This document shows positions 23,010 to 35,246 of a stretch of DNA of 64,000 nt, in pieces (position 1 is the stretch's first letter; each line of letters begins with the position of its first letter). The stretch is from Gentiana macrophylla (Eukaryota > Streptophyta > Magnoliopsida > Gentianales > Gentianaceae). The stretch covers positions 16,391,541 to 16,455,540 of the forward strand of contig CM047814.1 of NCBI GenBank assembly GCA_026214975.1, in the 5' to 3' direction. Below the pieces are notes generated by a model that made no database searches, had not been told where the DNA came from, and saw only the letters and a program-made list of their open reading frames with translations. Position numbers and translations under genes: made by a program.

Positions 23010-24556
23010 TGATAGGAACCAACTTTACAGTACATTTCTGTACAGTTCAGCCCACGATTATCACATTTCTGGCATGTTTTGGGTGAGTTTAGACCCTATT
23101 TTGAGTATTAAATGAGGTTTTATTGTACGGCGAGTGACTGTCGGTTTTCCGTAAACTCGACCTTATTTTAGCATTTTATACTCGTTTTCCCGAGCACCCG
23201 TAGTTTTGCGGGGTTATGCGCGTTGCTTGTTGTTTTCATATGGATGCGAGGACTAGGGTGTCTCGAGAGCCGAAAGGCGAGAAGTATGAAGTTTAGACGC
23301 GTGCCGAGGCAAAACACGGAGGTTGAAGGTGAAAAAAGTGAAGATTTTGGCTGCAAATGGCTGTCCGGACGGACAAGATGTTGTGTCCGGACGGCTAACT
23401 CACTGGTTTTCGGGAAAACTTTGATGAAGAACCCGTCCGGACGGACAGAATCATCATCCGGACGGACAAGAGCATCTCATCCGGACGGACATCTATGCAT
23501 CCGTCCGGACACCTGGAGAATCAAGAACAGTCCGGCCGGACAGAAGCTTTTCTATATAAGGCTGCTCATTTTCCCACAGCAGCCAAGCAGAAAAAGAGGG
23601 GCGATAATATTAGATAGTTTTGGAGATTTTGGGCAATTTTCTTCGTCTTTTAGAGTTAGACTAAGTGTTATATATCATTAAAATTCTCTTTCAATCCTCC
23701 CTTTGATCTACTAACTTTTAGCTTCGATTCGTAACTTTTCACTTGACAAAAATTCGATCTTTTGTAAGCACATTTGGCACCTCCTTCAGTTGAGTAAAAT
23801 AAGTATGTTTTCTTGTTATTTTATTGTTGTCGTGATGTGTTTCTTCCGTTTTTATTGCTTAGATGCGATTATGTGTAGCTAGATTCCTTGTATGGTTGAA
23901 CTATGTGAAGGCGAGTGAAACGCCGTTAGATTGATGAACCGGGAGGTAGTGTAGTGCGTAAATAAACGTTCTAATCGATAATCCACATCACGAAACTTGT
24001 TTTGATTGTTTTAATAGCTTTGAATGAGATTGACAACCTTGTTCATTGTTGCACACACGTAGCTTATAAATGTATGTTGCAGCGACGTGTGGGTTCGGGG
24101 TTTCGGGACCGTAGAAGTTTTGGGCTTGAAAGGTAGTCTGACACCTACCCGTGTACTAGATTGACGCCCTAGTCATCAAGTCCAGTTCCAATACGGGGTT
24201 TGTCCTATGAGTTATCGTTAGACGGCAAGGTAGAGTAAGGCACACTCCCGGGGCAATCTTTCTGAGGGTAAAGTAATCCGCTGAAACGTAGTTCGGCCAT
24301 ACCTCTTTTAATTGTCTAGAATTCCGAGTAGTGTAATCTTTCTTTTACGCAATAGTATAACTTCACACCTATCTGTTTGACCTGAACTGAGTGCTAAGTC
24401 AACTATGGTACTCAAAAACCAATCTATGTGGGTTCGACCTCGGACTCCTCAAGCACTATCATACAATCGACCCGGTCCACTGCCGGTTAGAAAGTAGATT
24501 TTGCTAAGGTTTCGAGTTTTTACTTGAACGACCGGACCTAGAAAATTCGCTTATCA
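23010..24556 (+). repeat. 5' LTR of the third-level element, with TCCGGACGGA array
   Basis: This 1547-bp LTR contains seven variants of GTCCGGACGGAC between 23360 and 23540, in a transcribed-looking stretch before a TATATAAGG box (23553-23561). The 3' LTR keeps the array and has one more variant near 29165 (ACATCCGGACGGATGA). Confidence 0.88.
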
Positions 24557-24559
24557 AGT

Positions 24560-24576
24560 TGGCGCCGTTGCCGGGG
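24560..24576 (+). other. primer binding site of the third-level element
   Basis: TGGCGCCGTTGCCGGGG begins three bases after the LTR. The identical site is used by the minus-strand element around it. It is of the type usually attributed to tRNA-Asp in plant gypsy elements. Confidence 0.8.
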
Positions 24577-25147
24577 ATTGGCAACGCTTTGATATCACAA
24601 AAGTTGACCGAAAGCTTGGGCTTAGGTCGTTTTTATTGTTTTCTTGTTGCTTTGTTTTGACTTGCAGCTGAAGTGCCACACCACCTATTGATGAGGTGGT
24701 GGTGACGAGGCACTGTGATTGTTTTCGTGTTGTTTTCTGTGATTTTGCAGATTGAGCATAAATGGGTGATACTCTCAACAATACAACTTTTATGAAGAAA
24801 AATCCACCTACCAACCTTGGGCACCTGAGCTTGGTCAAAATCAGTATTATCCATCTTATGACCAAGAGCACGGTGCGTCCATGGGATGTGGAATGGACGA
24901 CGATTATCGATATGATGAGGGAACTATAATGAGATGAATTTTGGGGAAATTGGAACCGAATTGACCGAAACCGGGAGGCAATCAAAGCCAGCATGAGTAC
25001 AATTGGAGCCCAAATCAAGGACAAGGGAATAATCAGAATTATGACTCGAACAACCCTTGGAATTGGAGCTCTCAAAATCAGCACTTACAGCAGATTGACC
25101 TTGCCTATGTCTAAGAGGAACGAGAAGTAGGTATTATTCAGGAGCTG

Positions 25148-26110
25148 ATGGAAAGGGTTTCTATGGCTATGGATGAGGAAGTGTCGGCACATCAATTGAT
25201 CGATTGGTTGAACCGGATGCTCGTGTTATATAAAGAGGCCGAGGATGCTTTGAAACGGGCTGGGGAGATGCAAGACAAGTTTTCCAGCGGGGAGTATAGG
25301 ACCTGCCTAGCCAATGAAGATTGGCCCCATATGAGATACAGGCTATGTTGGATGTCTCAGGATATCGTGTCTCTCATGACGGCCCGGATGCCGGATCAAA
25401 ATGAAAAGTCTTGCACACAAACGGTTCGGGTAGACAGTGATATTGACGAGTCAAGTTGCTATAATGAGGTACTCGTCCCAGAGGATTCAGTGATTGAGTT
25501 GGCTTTATCACTGCCACCCCTCATTGTAGTATTTGATTATATGAGATTCCAAGTCCTCCCGAGTGAACTCCCGAATAGTGAGCTGAAAAATGATGATGTT
25601 TTGGTAGAATCCGTGATGCAAACTGAGTTGGACGCTAGGAAAAGGGAGTTAGCTACTATTAAGAGAGAACTCACGATGGAAATAGGGCCAGAGAAAGTCG
25701 TCAGTGAAGAGGTTCAGGTGGAGAGTGAGATTGATAAATCGGCTTTCTATGAGGAGATTTTTGAGCCAGAGATTGAGATGCAAGAGATTGATATGGGATC
25801 GCCCATCACTCCTTTAGTTGATGATGTACCATTCGAGTCGGTGGAGAATTTTTATGAGGATGCCAAGCCACTTGTAGTGGAGCCTACCTCAGTTTTGGGT
25901 GAGCCGGAAGCTTTTGGTATTGCCATGCTCTGGGACATGGAGGATACCCATGATTGTAAAGTAAGGGAGGTGGAACTGTTGTCTATCATACCAAATCCCG
26001 ACGATGACCATCATGACACCTTGACGAGAGGTGCGATAGATTTATTTGAGGTCGTCGATCCGGTAGATTTAAACGGAGAAGAAGATGGGACGGCTCATTT
26101 CGCCGCCTAG
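25148..26110 (+). CDS. unknown acidic ORF of the third-level element
   Basis: A 320-residue open frame is rich in Glu and Asp, with a predicted coiled-coil N-terminal third (RMLVLYKEAEDALKRAGEM). It contains no protease, RT, RNase H or integrase motif, and no zinc knuckle. A Tyr/Gln/Pro-rich segment in another frame just upstream (24770-24935) recalls the N-terminus of the ORF in the surrounding element (31600-31740). It could be a diverged gag-like protein of a non-autonomous family. I do not recognise it, and the start is simply the first ATG. Confidence 0.45.
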   Translation: MERVSMAMDEEVSAHQLIDWLNRMLVLYKEAEDALKRAGEMQDKFSSGEYRTCLANEDWPHMRYRLCWMSQDIVSLMTARMPDQNEKSCTQTVRVDSDIDESSCYNEVLVPEDSVIELALSLPPLIVVFDYMRFQVLPSELPNSELKNDDVLVESVMQTELDARKRELATIKRELTMEIGPEKVVSEEVQVESEIDKSAFYEEIFEPEIEMQEIDMGSPITPLVDDVPFESVENFYEDAKPLVVEPTSVLGEPEAFGIAMLWDMEDTHDCKVREVELLSIIPNPDDDHHDTLTRGAIDLFEVVDPVDLNGEEDGTAHFAA

Positions 26111-28629
26111 CTCGCTAGTGGTTCGAGGTTATGTGGATGAGCCCATTATGTTGACACCCCGGATAGATTGGTCATCTTTGATATACCGGTCCCGGATTAT
26201 TACTCCCTTCCATTCTGTGCGGATGAGTTCTACGAGGTTAAGTTCGAAGGTCCCGGGTGGAAGACACACGTAGAGGTGATAGAGAGGAAAGACCATGGTG
26301 GTGGGGTGATTCCAAGAAGAAGATGATGAGAGGTTTTTGTGAAGAGGATTCCCGAGTTGGGAGGAGGTTGCATCGAGGGCTATGAGAGGTAAGTTTCTAA
26401 CGAACTCGGTTTTCATGATGCTTGCTATTTGTATTCTTCTTGAGTTGTTGATCTTTTGAGTTCGGATTTTGGTTTATGGTTTTGATGATACTTGTTTGAA
26501 ATGAAATATTTGAATTGTTGTTTTGAGTCTTTTATGGTTTGAGTCCGTTTTGGTGTCACTATGTCGAGCCAACGACGTAAAACAAAAGCGCTCGGTGGGA
26601 GGCAACCCATCATTTCTGTGTTTTTCTTTGGTTTTGAATTTGTTTTCTTTGTGTTTTGGTGTTGAGGATTGAATCCGGATGATCCGAGGCCTTCATGCTT
26701 AAAATTCACTTTTCCTCTGCTTTTATCCTTGTCCGACGGGACACACACCCATCCGTCGGATGGATCTCTGCTTTTTTACAATGATCTTGGCATTCACTTG
26801 TCCGGACGGACACACACACCCATCCGTCCGGATATATCACTGGTTTTTACATGTCCCTCATCTTTCTGGTTTGTTTTGAGATGACTTTGTTGCTGCTTTT
26901 TCTCGATCTACCGATTGTAAGCCATAAGGCACCCACTTTTCATCTTTTCATGCCTCATGTGACTTGTCTTGGATTTGTGGATTTTGTGTTGGGCACGTTT
27001 GGACGTGATTGGTTGTTATTGTATGTTTGAATCATATTTGACTATCTTTGTGACATACTTGTTCAAGTTTTCTGACGTGACGAGGTCGTTCTTTTTATTA
27101 TCCCCGGAATTCCCCATATTATATGCTTTGGCACGCGGACCATGTCCCGTGCATGTATTTCTTGGATGTTTTTCAATGACTAGGGATTCGGGATGGACTA
27201 CTTTCAAGACCGTTACGGGACTTGATCGCGCCGTTTTGCCGGGCTCATAAGCTAAGTCTTTCTTTTTCCTTCGCTCACACACCGAGGGCGGTGCTTCACT
27301 TAAGTGGGGGGACGACTTAGCTTATTCGCTTGTTCTTAAAAGTATTATGCCGTGATGTGATAAACTTGGTTTTACTCGTTTCGAGTCGATTTTTAAGCCG
27401 TTTTCAAAATTTTCCAAGATTTTAACACCACCTTATATGCATCTTTGTTCACAATTGAGTGGTGAAAGGTCTTTAGTTTTGTGAATGTCTCACGGTGAGT
27501 CTATATTGTCATGATACGGAACACTTTTTAGTACACGTTTGACGACGGTTATGCTTATCACGATTACTTTACACACTGCCCCTAGTTTCGAGGCGAAATA
27601 GAAGGATTGGCCTTGGTAGAACAACTGGATGACGATTTTGGCGTTTTTTTTTACCCTACTTTAGCCAAATAAGCCTGAGCCGAATGTTTGACCTTCGTAG
27701 CCCCTCTCAGCCTTGATAGAATGGTCTGACCACCATTCGCATTATAGCCGTTTCGTTACTTAGTCAGAAACCTACCTTTGAGCCTTATTTTGGTCACATT
27801 CCCTTCATTTGACCCTACGAGTGGACTTAGTCTCTTGTTAAACCACACTTGCCAAGGCAGTGTGGAGTGGGGAGAGATGTTGTTTTTGAGTCGGGTTGTT
27901 GTTTCCTCAGTTTTAGAGCTATAAGGAGAGGAGGAGCTCAGTGGGGCTGGATGCTCGGGTTTCATTTCAAAAAAAAATTCAAATCAAATAATTGTGTTGT
28001 ATATAGAAATAAAGGGTTGAAAAAGGCAATGAGCTTAAAGAAATGATGATGTTAGGGTTGGGATAGTCAGATAGGTACTAAGTATGCGAGCTCATCTCAC
28101 GACACTTGAAACATAGTCGAGTTTGGCAATGAGTTCGGGTATTTTAGTGTCCTATAATTCCCAAAGTGTTGAAAATGATCAAAAAGGAGTTTGGATGGTT
28201 TGTATAGTAAAGAAGACGTGGTACGTGTTTGGATTATGTTCACTGCGTTCTTCTTTTCTCCGATTTCCCAAATTACCCTTTTCGATTAACCGAATTTACC
28301 CTAGCCTAACGTTATAACCATTCAAGTCTCTTTGGACCGTGTTTAACCTTGGTTAGTCCCGATTAGTGGAGATTCTAGGAAGGGCAGGATTGTGTAAAGT
28401 CATTTGTCCGGTATTCCAAGCCCGAAATCGTATTAAGCATAAGTCGTCGTCATTCAACACACACTCACTCCGTGTCATGATCTAGTAGAGTCAAAGTAAT
28501 GCATTCACTTAACTAAGTTCTTTTCACCTCGATATTTTGAAATGCATGCATGTACCGTAAAGTTGATTCCTTGGTATTGTTTGAACGCCTAATTTACTCG
28601 AGGATGAGTAAAGGCTAAGTGTGGGGTGG
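26111..28629 (+). other. 3' non-coding interior of the third-level element
   Basis: I find no gene. Two more pairs of GTCCGGACGG-like motifs appear at 26730-26835, echoing the LTR array. The rest is ordinary T-rich element sequence up to the purine tract at 28615-28629. Confidence 0.5.
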
Positions 28630-30197
28630 TGATAGGAACCAACTTTACTGTACATTTGCATCTGATTCATTACGATTATCACATTTCTGGCATGTTTTGG
28701 GTGGGTTTAGACCCTATTTTGAGTATTAAATGATGTTTTATTGTACGGCGAGTGACTATCGGTTTTCCGTAAACTCGACCTTATTTTAGCATTTTATACT
28801 CGTTTTTCCCGAGCACCCGTAGTTTGCGGGGTTATGCGTTTGCTTGTTGTTTTCATATGGATGCAGGACTAGGGTGTCTCGAGAGCCCGAAAGGCGAGAA
28901 GTATGAAGTTTAGACGTGCCCGAGGCGAAACACGGAGGTTGAAGGTGAAAAAAGTGAAGATTTTGGCTGCAAATGGCTGTCCGGACGGACAAGATGTTGT
29001 GTCCGGACGGCTAACTCACTGGTTTTCGGGAAAACTTTGATGAAGAACCCGTCCGGACGGACAGAATCATCATCCGGACGGACAAGAGCATCTCATCCGG
29101 ACGGACATCTATGCATCCGTCCGGACACCTGGAGAATCAAGAACAGTCCGGCCGGACATTGAGGACATCCGGACGGATGAAGCTTTTCTATATAATTTCG
29201 CTCATTTTCCCACAAAGCAGACCAAGAGCGTAAAAAGAGGCGATAATATTAGATAGTTTTGGAGATTTTGGGCGATTTTCTTTGTCTTTTAGAGTTAGAC
29301 TAAGTGTTATATATCATTATAATTCTCTTTCAATCATCCCTTTGATCTACTAACTTTTAGCTTCGATCCGTAACTTTTCACTTGACAAAAATTCAATCTT
29401 TTGTAAGCACATTTGGCACCTCCTTCAAGTTGAGTAAAGTATGTATGTTTTCTTGTTATTTTATTGTTGTCGTGATGTGTTTCTTCCGTTTTTATTGCTT
29501 AGATGCGATTATGAGTAGCTAGATTCCTTGTATGGTTGAACTATGTGAAGGCGAGTGAAACGCCGTTAGATTGATGAACCGGGAGGTAGTGTAGTGCGTA
29601 AATAAACGTTCTAATCGATAATCCACATCACGAAACTTGTTTTGATTGTTTTAATAGCTTTGAATGAGATTGACAACCTTGTTCATTGTTGCACACACGT
29701 AGCTTATAAATGTATGTTGCGGCGACGTGTGGGTTCGGGGTTTCGGGACCGTAGAAGTTTTGGGCTTGAAAGGTATTCTGACACCTACCCGTGTACTAGA
29801 TTGACGCCCTAGTCATCAAGTCCGATTCCATCACGGGTTTGTCCTATGAGTTATCGTTAGACGGCAAGGTACTGATGAAGGCACACTCCGGGGCAATCTT
29901 TACGAGGGTAAAGTAATCCATTTGAAACGTAGTTCGGCCATACCTCTTTTAATTGTCTAGAATTCCGAGTAGTGTAATCTTTCTTTTACGCAATAGTATA
30001 ACTTCACACCTATCTGTTTGATCTGAACTGAGTGCTAAGTCAACTGTGGTACTCAAAAACCAATCTCTGTGGGTTCGACCTCGGACTCCTCAAGCACTAT
30101 CATACAATCGACCCGGTCCACTGCCGGTTAGAAAGTAGATTTTGCTAAGGTTTCGAGTTTTTACTTGATCGACCGGACCTAGAAAATTCGCTTATCA
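28630..30197 (+). repeat. 3' LTR of the third-level element
   Basis: This 1568-bp LTR starts TGATAGGAACC and ends CGCTTATCA, as at 23010-24556. Differences from the 5' LTR include an extra about 20-bp block near 29158-29180 and several 1 to 2 base indels. Confidence 0.9.
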
Positions 30198-30921
30198 CCT
30201 ACCACCCCCACTTTATATGCAACACTGTCCTCAGTGTGTGAATGATAAAGAGAAAGAAGACTTAGCTCAACCCGGCAAAGGCTCGAAAGAATGCATGTGA
30301 CATATCCACGAAGCTCCATCTTGAATATCTAAAGCCATGAAACCAAGAAACACGAAAAATCATGCACAGGGTACAACCCTCGTGCTCCAAAGCAAGCAAT
30401 AGATATCGAGAAATAATAAAAAAGAATCAATGTCACATACACTATCATTGTCTAACCGTAGGTACCGAACTTGAATCACATGAGATGAAAAGATAATAAA
30501 AAGAGAAATAATCATCCATGCATAAAATAAGGGCCAAAACGGGCCAAAGTCATACCAATCCAAGTCCGGTCAAGGGATCAAAAGGAAGTTTCCACCCGAG
30601 AGCTCTTTTCCTAAGCCGAAATTCTCCACTATTTTACCTAAGAATCACTCCTAACCTTATCAAACAAAGAAAAAGTGGGTTGCCTCCCACAAGCGCCTTT
30701 GTTTTACGTCATTGGCTTGACTTATTAAGAAACTAAAAGAAAAGCAACAAAACACGAGTGGAATGAAAGAAAAAAATTGCACATCTTTTGCTAAATAGCC
30801 TCAAGAACATGGCAATTAAAAAAAAACTTTCATCTACTTTTATTTAGAACAACAATAAAAACATCTACCTAAAACATTCTAAGTTTAAAGTCCTTAGTTC
30901 GACTTTCTATCCGCAACAATT

Positions 30922-31776
30922 CTAAGGATAATTATACCAAAGGAGAGCAAACCGTTGCGTCTCCCTACACACATCATAAGAATTGAGCACACCTTTAAAA
31001 TAGAGCAAGAAAACCAAGGGGCTCAATCCCCACCACCATGATTGGTTCAAGAAATTCGCCGTGCAACATAATGAATTCAACTTCCCCGAAAGAGAGCATA
31101 TGCCAAGTAACAAAGAGTCAAACACCAAACAATAACATTTTGGCTCAACCACAACATCAACATATTCTATATGATCCACCACCACAATTTTTTCAATAAG
31201 GTTCAAAGGAGAAGGAATAAATGATTCACTAGTAGCATGTTTCATACCTTCTTCATAACACTCGTGATGGGTGATTACCTCAAGAGTCAACGGTGGAGAA
31301 AATAAAATTTCATCATTTTTAGCCCTCATCTCAACCTTCCTCTTCTCAATCAATTGCTCTACCCGGTTCTCCATGTTATTTAATTCCGATTGAAGAGTAG
31401 TAGCATTCGTTTTAATATCCATCAACTCCTGACCTTGCTCTTGCAAAGCTCGGCCTTGCTCTTTTAACACACGGCCTTGCTCTTGCAAAGTCTTGTTGAT
31501 TTGCTCCAAGAGTATGTCGGTTGAGCTCATTTGTGGAGGAAGAGATATTTGTGAAGGTTGTGCAAATTGCAAATAGGCATTGGTGTGTTGAAACTGAGAA
31601 CTTGAAGGACTATCCCACTCATTATTGTATTGTGATGTGTACGGGTTGGATTGATAATATGGTTGAAATCCAAAACCCATACCACTAAAATTAAAGCCTC
31701 CAAATGAGTAGGGAGAAGAGCCCTCATGGCCACATGGATCCATACACTGTGATTCAAGGGAAAAACAAGAACACAA
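30922..31776 (-). CDS. unknown gag-like ORF of the minus-strand non-autonomous element
   Basis: This is a 284-residue open frame shortly downstream (in element sense) of the primer site. The first 90 residues are Tyr/Ser/Gln/Phe-rich (QPYYQSNPYTSQYNNEW). They are followed by a coiled coil with a short repeated EQGR unit (QEQGRVLKEQGRALQEQGQE) and KTNATTLQSELNNMENRVEQ, then an acidic region. There is no enzyme motif. The layout, low-complexity N-terminus plus coiled coil, would suit a particle-forming protein, but this is inference. The first in-frame Met is uncertain. Confidence 0.45.
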   Translation of the reverse strand: MCSCFSLESQCMDPCGHEGSSPYSFGGFNFSGMGFGFQPYYQSNPYTSQYNNEWDSPSSSQFQHTNAYLQFAQPSQISLPPQMSSTDILLEQINKTLQEQGRVLKEQGRALQEQGQELMDIKTNATTLQSELNNMENRVEQLIEKRKVEMRAKNDEILFSPPLTLEVITHHECYEEGMKHATSESFIPSPLNLIEKIVVVDHIEYVDVVVEPKCYCLVFDSLLLGICSLSGKLNSLCCTANFLNQSWWWGLSPLVFLLYFKGVLNSYDVCRETQRFALLWYNYP

Positions 31777-31927
31777 TCACGGTATCTAGTCACCACCACT
31801 ACCGTAGTAAATGGTGTGACTCTTCAACGAAAAACCAACATCAAGAAAGAAGAAAGAAAAAAAAACAAAATAAATAAAACAACCTAAACCTAAGTCTTCA
31901 AAAGACTTATGAGATATCGATATGATT

Positions 31928-31944
31928 CCCCGGCAACGGCGCCA
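31928..31944 (-). other. primer binding site of the minus-strand element
   Basis: On the minus strand this reads TGGCGCCGTTGCCGGGG, seven bases inside the LTR at 31952. It fixes the element's orientation. Confidence 0.82.
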
Positions 31945-31951
31945 GAAAACT

Positions 31952-33645
31952 TGATGGCCAAAATAGTGACAGTCCAACTTTAATCGGCAGTATACCGAGT
32001 CGGATGCACAATAGTAGCGAGCAAGGTCGTATCCCACGAGGAATCAATCGATTATCAAAGCCGTTTTTGGACTTAGTTTAGGTCAACCAAGGTATTTCAA
32101 GTTTAATTACACAAAAACAAAATATAAACTAAAGATACTAAAGAGAGAAAAAGACATAGCCAAACTATGATCCAATTGATTACTTTCACCCCTCCAATCG
32201 ATTAGCTCGAGAATGGGATTAACCAACCTACCAACCTCTACTTATATCGACTCATTCATGGGTGCAAACTCCTAAGCTAGTGTACGACGCCATACAACAA
32301 TCGAACACCCTTTGCCCGGTTCAACAGTCCGCCTTTAAGAATTTAATTGACCGAAACAAGATTAACGCACTAGAGTTGCCCGATTTCACAACCGATTGAA
32401 CCTCACTCCCTAATCAATCTAAACAACTCAATTGATTATAAAGAATGATCTTAAAACCCCTTTTCCCACACCCCTTCGCAACATACATTTATAAAAGTGG
32501 TGTGTGAGTTCATGAACTAGGTGTACAAGCTAATTCAAGCATTAAGAACAAGTTTTAAGACATGAATTCGTCAATATAACAACAATTAAACACTACCCAT
32601 TCCCAATTTCATCAATTAGAGGGTGATTTCTTCAATTTTCACATAATTTGGCTATGAAAAGTTTAGCTACTCATAATAAAACTAAAAACAACAATCAAAG
32701 ATAGAATTAAAGTCATAAATGAAAGAGAAACTGAAATTAATTACCAAAATCGTAGAGAATCGGAGTTTACATCAAGCTTTTTCAACACCCATGTCAATTG
32801 GTGAAAAAGAAGACCCAAAAATCAGAAAATCCAAGATTAGAGAAGAAACTTGAGCTAAAATCTAAACTAGATTGTGTTTAATTTAAGTAAAAGATGATGA
32901 AAGAGTGAATCTAGGGAAGAAGAATGGAAGAATTCGACCTAAAGGGGAGAAAAGTGTAAAAATCGAAGTGTAAAAGTGTCTAGAGAGTGTCTAAAAAAAT
33001 ATGTGCAAGTGGTATTTATATTCTCCAAAAATGTGCAGGAAAAGTCATTTTGGAGCGCCCCAGAACTGGTTCTGTGATTCTGGGAGCTCTCTGTTCCAAC
33101 TTGGCGCGCCCCAAAGTCTTCGGCGCGCGCCAAAATTCCTGGACAGATACACCTTTAGTAATCTGAAAATATCTTTGCGCGTAGAGCTCCGATTTGAGTG
33201 ATTCAAAATGCGTTGGAAAGCACATTCAATTATCTACAACTTTCATGAAGACCACAAGTCCAGAAAATGCATGTATCTGGGATAAAGTTACAGATAAAGT
33301 GAACAAATGGTAAAAGCACAACCACCTTTGATCCGTTTCCATCCCCGGGCTTCGGTTTCGCCATTCTAAGTCTCATGCCTCATCTTCCGGGCTTATGAGT
33401 CACCTATTTCCTGCATTTACATAGCACAATATACCAAGCATAATCCCGCAAGATAAATATGGCTCGAATAGGGTCAAAAACATCGTAAAATGCCGAGGTT
33501 TTCCATCAATGTGACGGTTTCCTTCAAAGTGAGTGTGCAATGAATTTTGCCCTATAAATGGTCTAAAAGTACCCAATATAAGCCAAATGTGTCATAAATG
33601 GGGGTTAAAACATGCACCATAGCATAGTAAAGTTGACTCTCATCA
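31952..33645 (-). repeat. 5' LTR (in element sense) of the minus-strand element
   Basis: This 1694-bp LTR is nearly identical to 19824-21534. It has lost about 19 bases between two GGCGC-type motifs near 33050-33065, consistent with deletion between short direct repeats. Confidence 0.88.
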
Positions 33646-34800
33646 AGTATCCCACTTGGTTGGCAAACGTGGTAATGGTAAAGAAACACAATGGCAAGTG
33701 GCGGATGTGTGTCGACTTCACTGATTTGAACAAAGCTTGCCCCAAAGATCCTTACGCGCTGCCCCGAATTGATAAAATGGTCGATGGGATCGCCGGTTTT
33801 GAAACGCTAAGTTTTCTGGATGCATATTCCGGCTATCACCAGGTCAAAATGGCAGATGAAGACAAGGAACTGACGGCCTTCAGGGCCGCTGGCGGGCTCT
33901 ACTACTATGAGATGATGCCGTTTGGTCTAAAGAACGCAAATTCAACGTATCAAAGGATGGTGAACAGAGTTTTTAGCACGCAAATAGGCAAGAACATGGA
34001 AGCCTACATCGATGATATGGTCGTGAAATCAAGTCGCCAGGATCACCTGGTGGACCTTCGTGAAACCTTCACAAACGTCAAAAGCCACTCGATGAAGCTA
34101 AACCCCGCGAAATGTACTTTTGGAGTTCAAGCAGGGAAATTTTTGGGCTTCATGGTGAGTCAGAGGGGGATCGAGGCAAACCCAGAGAAAATTGAGGCGC
34201 TGATAAACATGAGCGAACCAATTAGCATCAAGGAAGTACAAAGGTTGAATGGAAGAGTGATAGCCCTCGGAAGATTTATCTCGAAATCGGCCGGGAAAAG
34301 CTTACCCTTCTTCAAAATCCTAAAAAGGAATAAAACATTTTCATGGACAGAGGAATGTTCGCAGGCTTTCAAAGAGCTAAAGGCCTAACTCTCAAGACCG
34401 CCATTGCTAACCAGTCCGGTGATCGGAGACGTCTTGCTATTATATCTAGCTGCCTCGGATAGGGCCGTCGCCGCAGCACTTATTAAAGAAGAGGGTATCT
34501 CGCAAAAGCCTATTTATTATGTTTCTAAGGCTCTAAGCCCAGTAGAAAGTCGTTATTTTAATATCGAAAAGTTGGCCTACTACGTTGTTATAGCCGCCCA
34601 AAAATTAAGGGCTTACTTTTCATCGCATTCAATTATAGTACTGTCAGACGCGCCGCTACGGCAGGTCCTCCACAAGCCGGACTTGTCAGGTCGTTTGCTA
34701 CGTTGGGCCATCGAGCTCACCGAATTCGACATTCGTTACGAGCCACGAAAAGCTATCAAAGCTCAAGCCCTGCCCGATTTCATCGCATAAACTAGCTTCA
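33646..34800 (+). pseudogene. Tat reverse transcriptase and first RNase H
   Basis: The frame continues RT from 19823: WRMCVDFTDLNKACPKDPY, then FLDAYSGYHQVKM, GLKNANSTYQRMVN and the catalytic AYIDDMVVKS (YIDD in place of the commoner YVDD). The RNase H follows (SDRAVAAALIKEEG, YYVSKALSPVESRY). Two in-frame stops, TAA at 34386-34388 and TAA at 34788-34790, break it, with no frameshift between. RT and RNase H copy the element RNA. The stops make this copy defective. Confidence 0.9.
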
Positions 34801-34811
34801 ACGAAGAAATC

Positions 34812-35246
34812 TTGGAGCAGACAAGCGCAGAGCATAGCCTCGACAAGAATTCCACTGCGGACGAGCCTCAGCGGCCAAGTCACTGTTGGCAACTCTATGT
34901 CGATGGCGCCGCCAACCTCAAAGGTTGCGGTGCGGGAATCATTTTACTAGAGCCTGGAACTTCGGAGGAAATTGAAAAGGCCCTAAGATTTAACTTCACT
35001 GCATCGAACAACCAAGCCGAGTACGAGGCAGTCATCGCAGGACTCGAGCTCGCCAGGGCCATGAAAGTCGAAAATGTGCATGTTTTCTGCGATTCCCAGT
35101 TGGTGGTCAATCAAGTGACTGGATCTTTCGGCATCCACTGCGAAATTTTGCAAAAATATATCAACCTCGTTAGAAAACTCGAAAGCAGCTTCAAATACTG
35201 TAAATTTACCAACATCCCGTGAGAGGACAATCACGGAGCAGATTAC
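34812..35246 (+). pseudogene. second, archaeal-type RNase H characteristic of Tat elements
   Basis: WQLYVDGAANLKGCGAGIIL, NNQAEYEAVIAGLELA and VFCDSQLVVNQVTG form a complete additional RNase H, with acidic residues in the expected places (D in YVDGA, E in AEYEA, D in CDSQL). A TGA at 35220-35222 interrupts the frame before DNHGADYLSKL. This second RNase H between the first one and integrase is a marker of the Tat lineage and the main reason for the lineage call. Confidence 0.88.

Larger units (their letters stand above)
23010..30197 (+). mobile_element. third-level non-autonomous LTR retrotransposon, 7.2 kb
   Basis: LTRs at 23010-24556 and 28630-30197 start TGATAGGAACC and end TTCGCTTATCA. 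CCTAC is duplicated at 23005-23009 and 30198-30202. The primer site TGGCGCCGTTGCCGGGG lies at 24560-24576, and the purine-rich GTGTGGGGTGG precedes the 3' LTR. The interior has one long ORF (25148-26110) and no retroviral-type enzymes. LTRs are very similar, with some small indels, so this is the youngest insertion in the nest. Confidence 0.92.
19824..33645 (-). mobile_element. large non-autonomous LTR retrotransposon inserted in the Tat RT, minus strand
   Basis: Direct LTRs at 19824-21534 and 31952-33645 (about 1.7 kb) are flanked by the target duplication AGTAT (19819-19823 and 33646-33650). Orientation is minus: the primer site TGGCGCCGTTGCCGGGG reads on the minus strand at 31928-31944 beside the right LTR. 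A purine tract (AAGTGGGGGGTGGT on minus, 21535-21548) adjoins the left LTR. Minus the third element inside it (23010-30197) it is about 6.6 kb. It has one ORF of unknown type and no protease, RT or integrase, so it must borrow enzymes. Confidence 0.9.

Noticed and set aside
30360..30763. Small open frames on both strands
   Set aside because: Non-coding interior of a retrotransposon; no motif, no conserved start.
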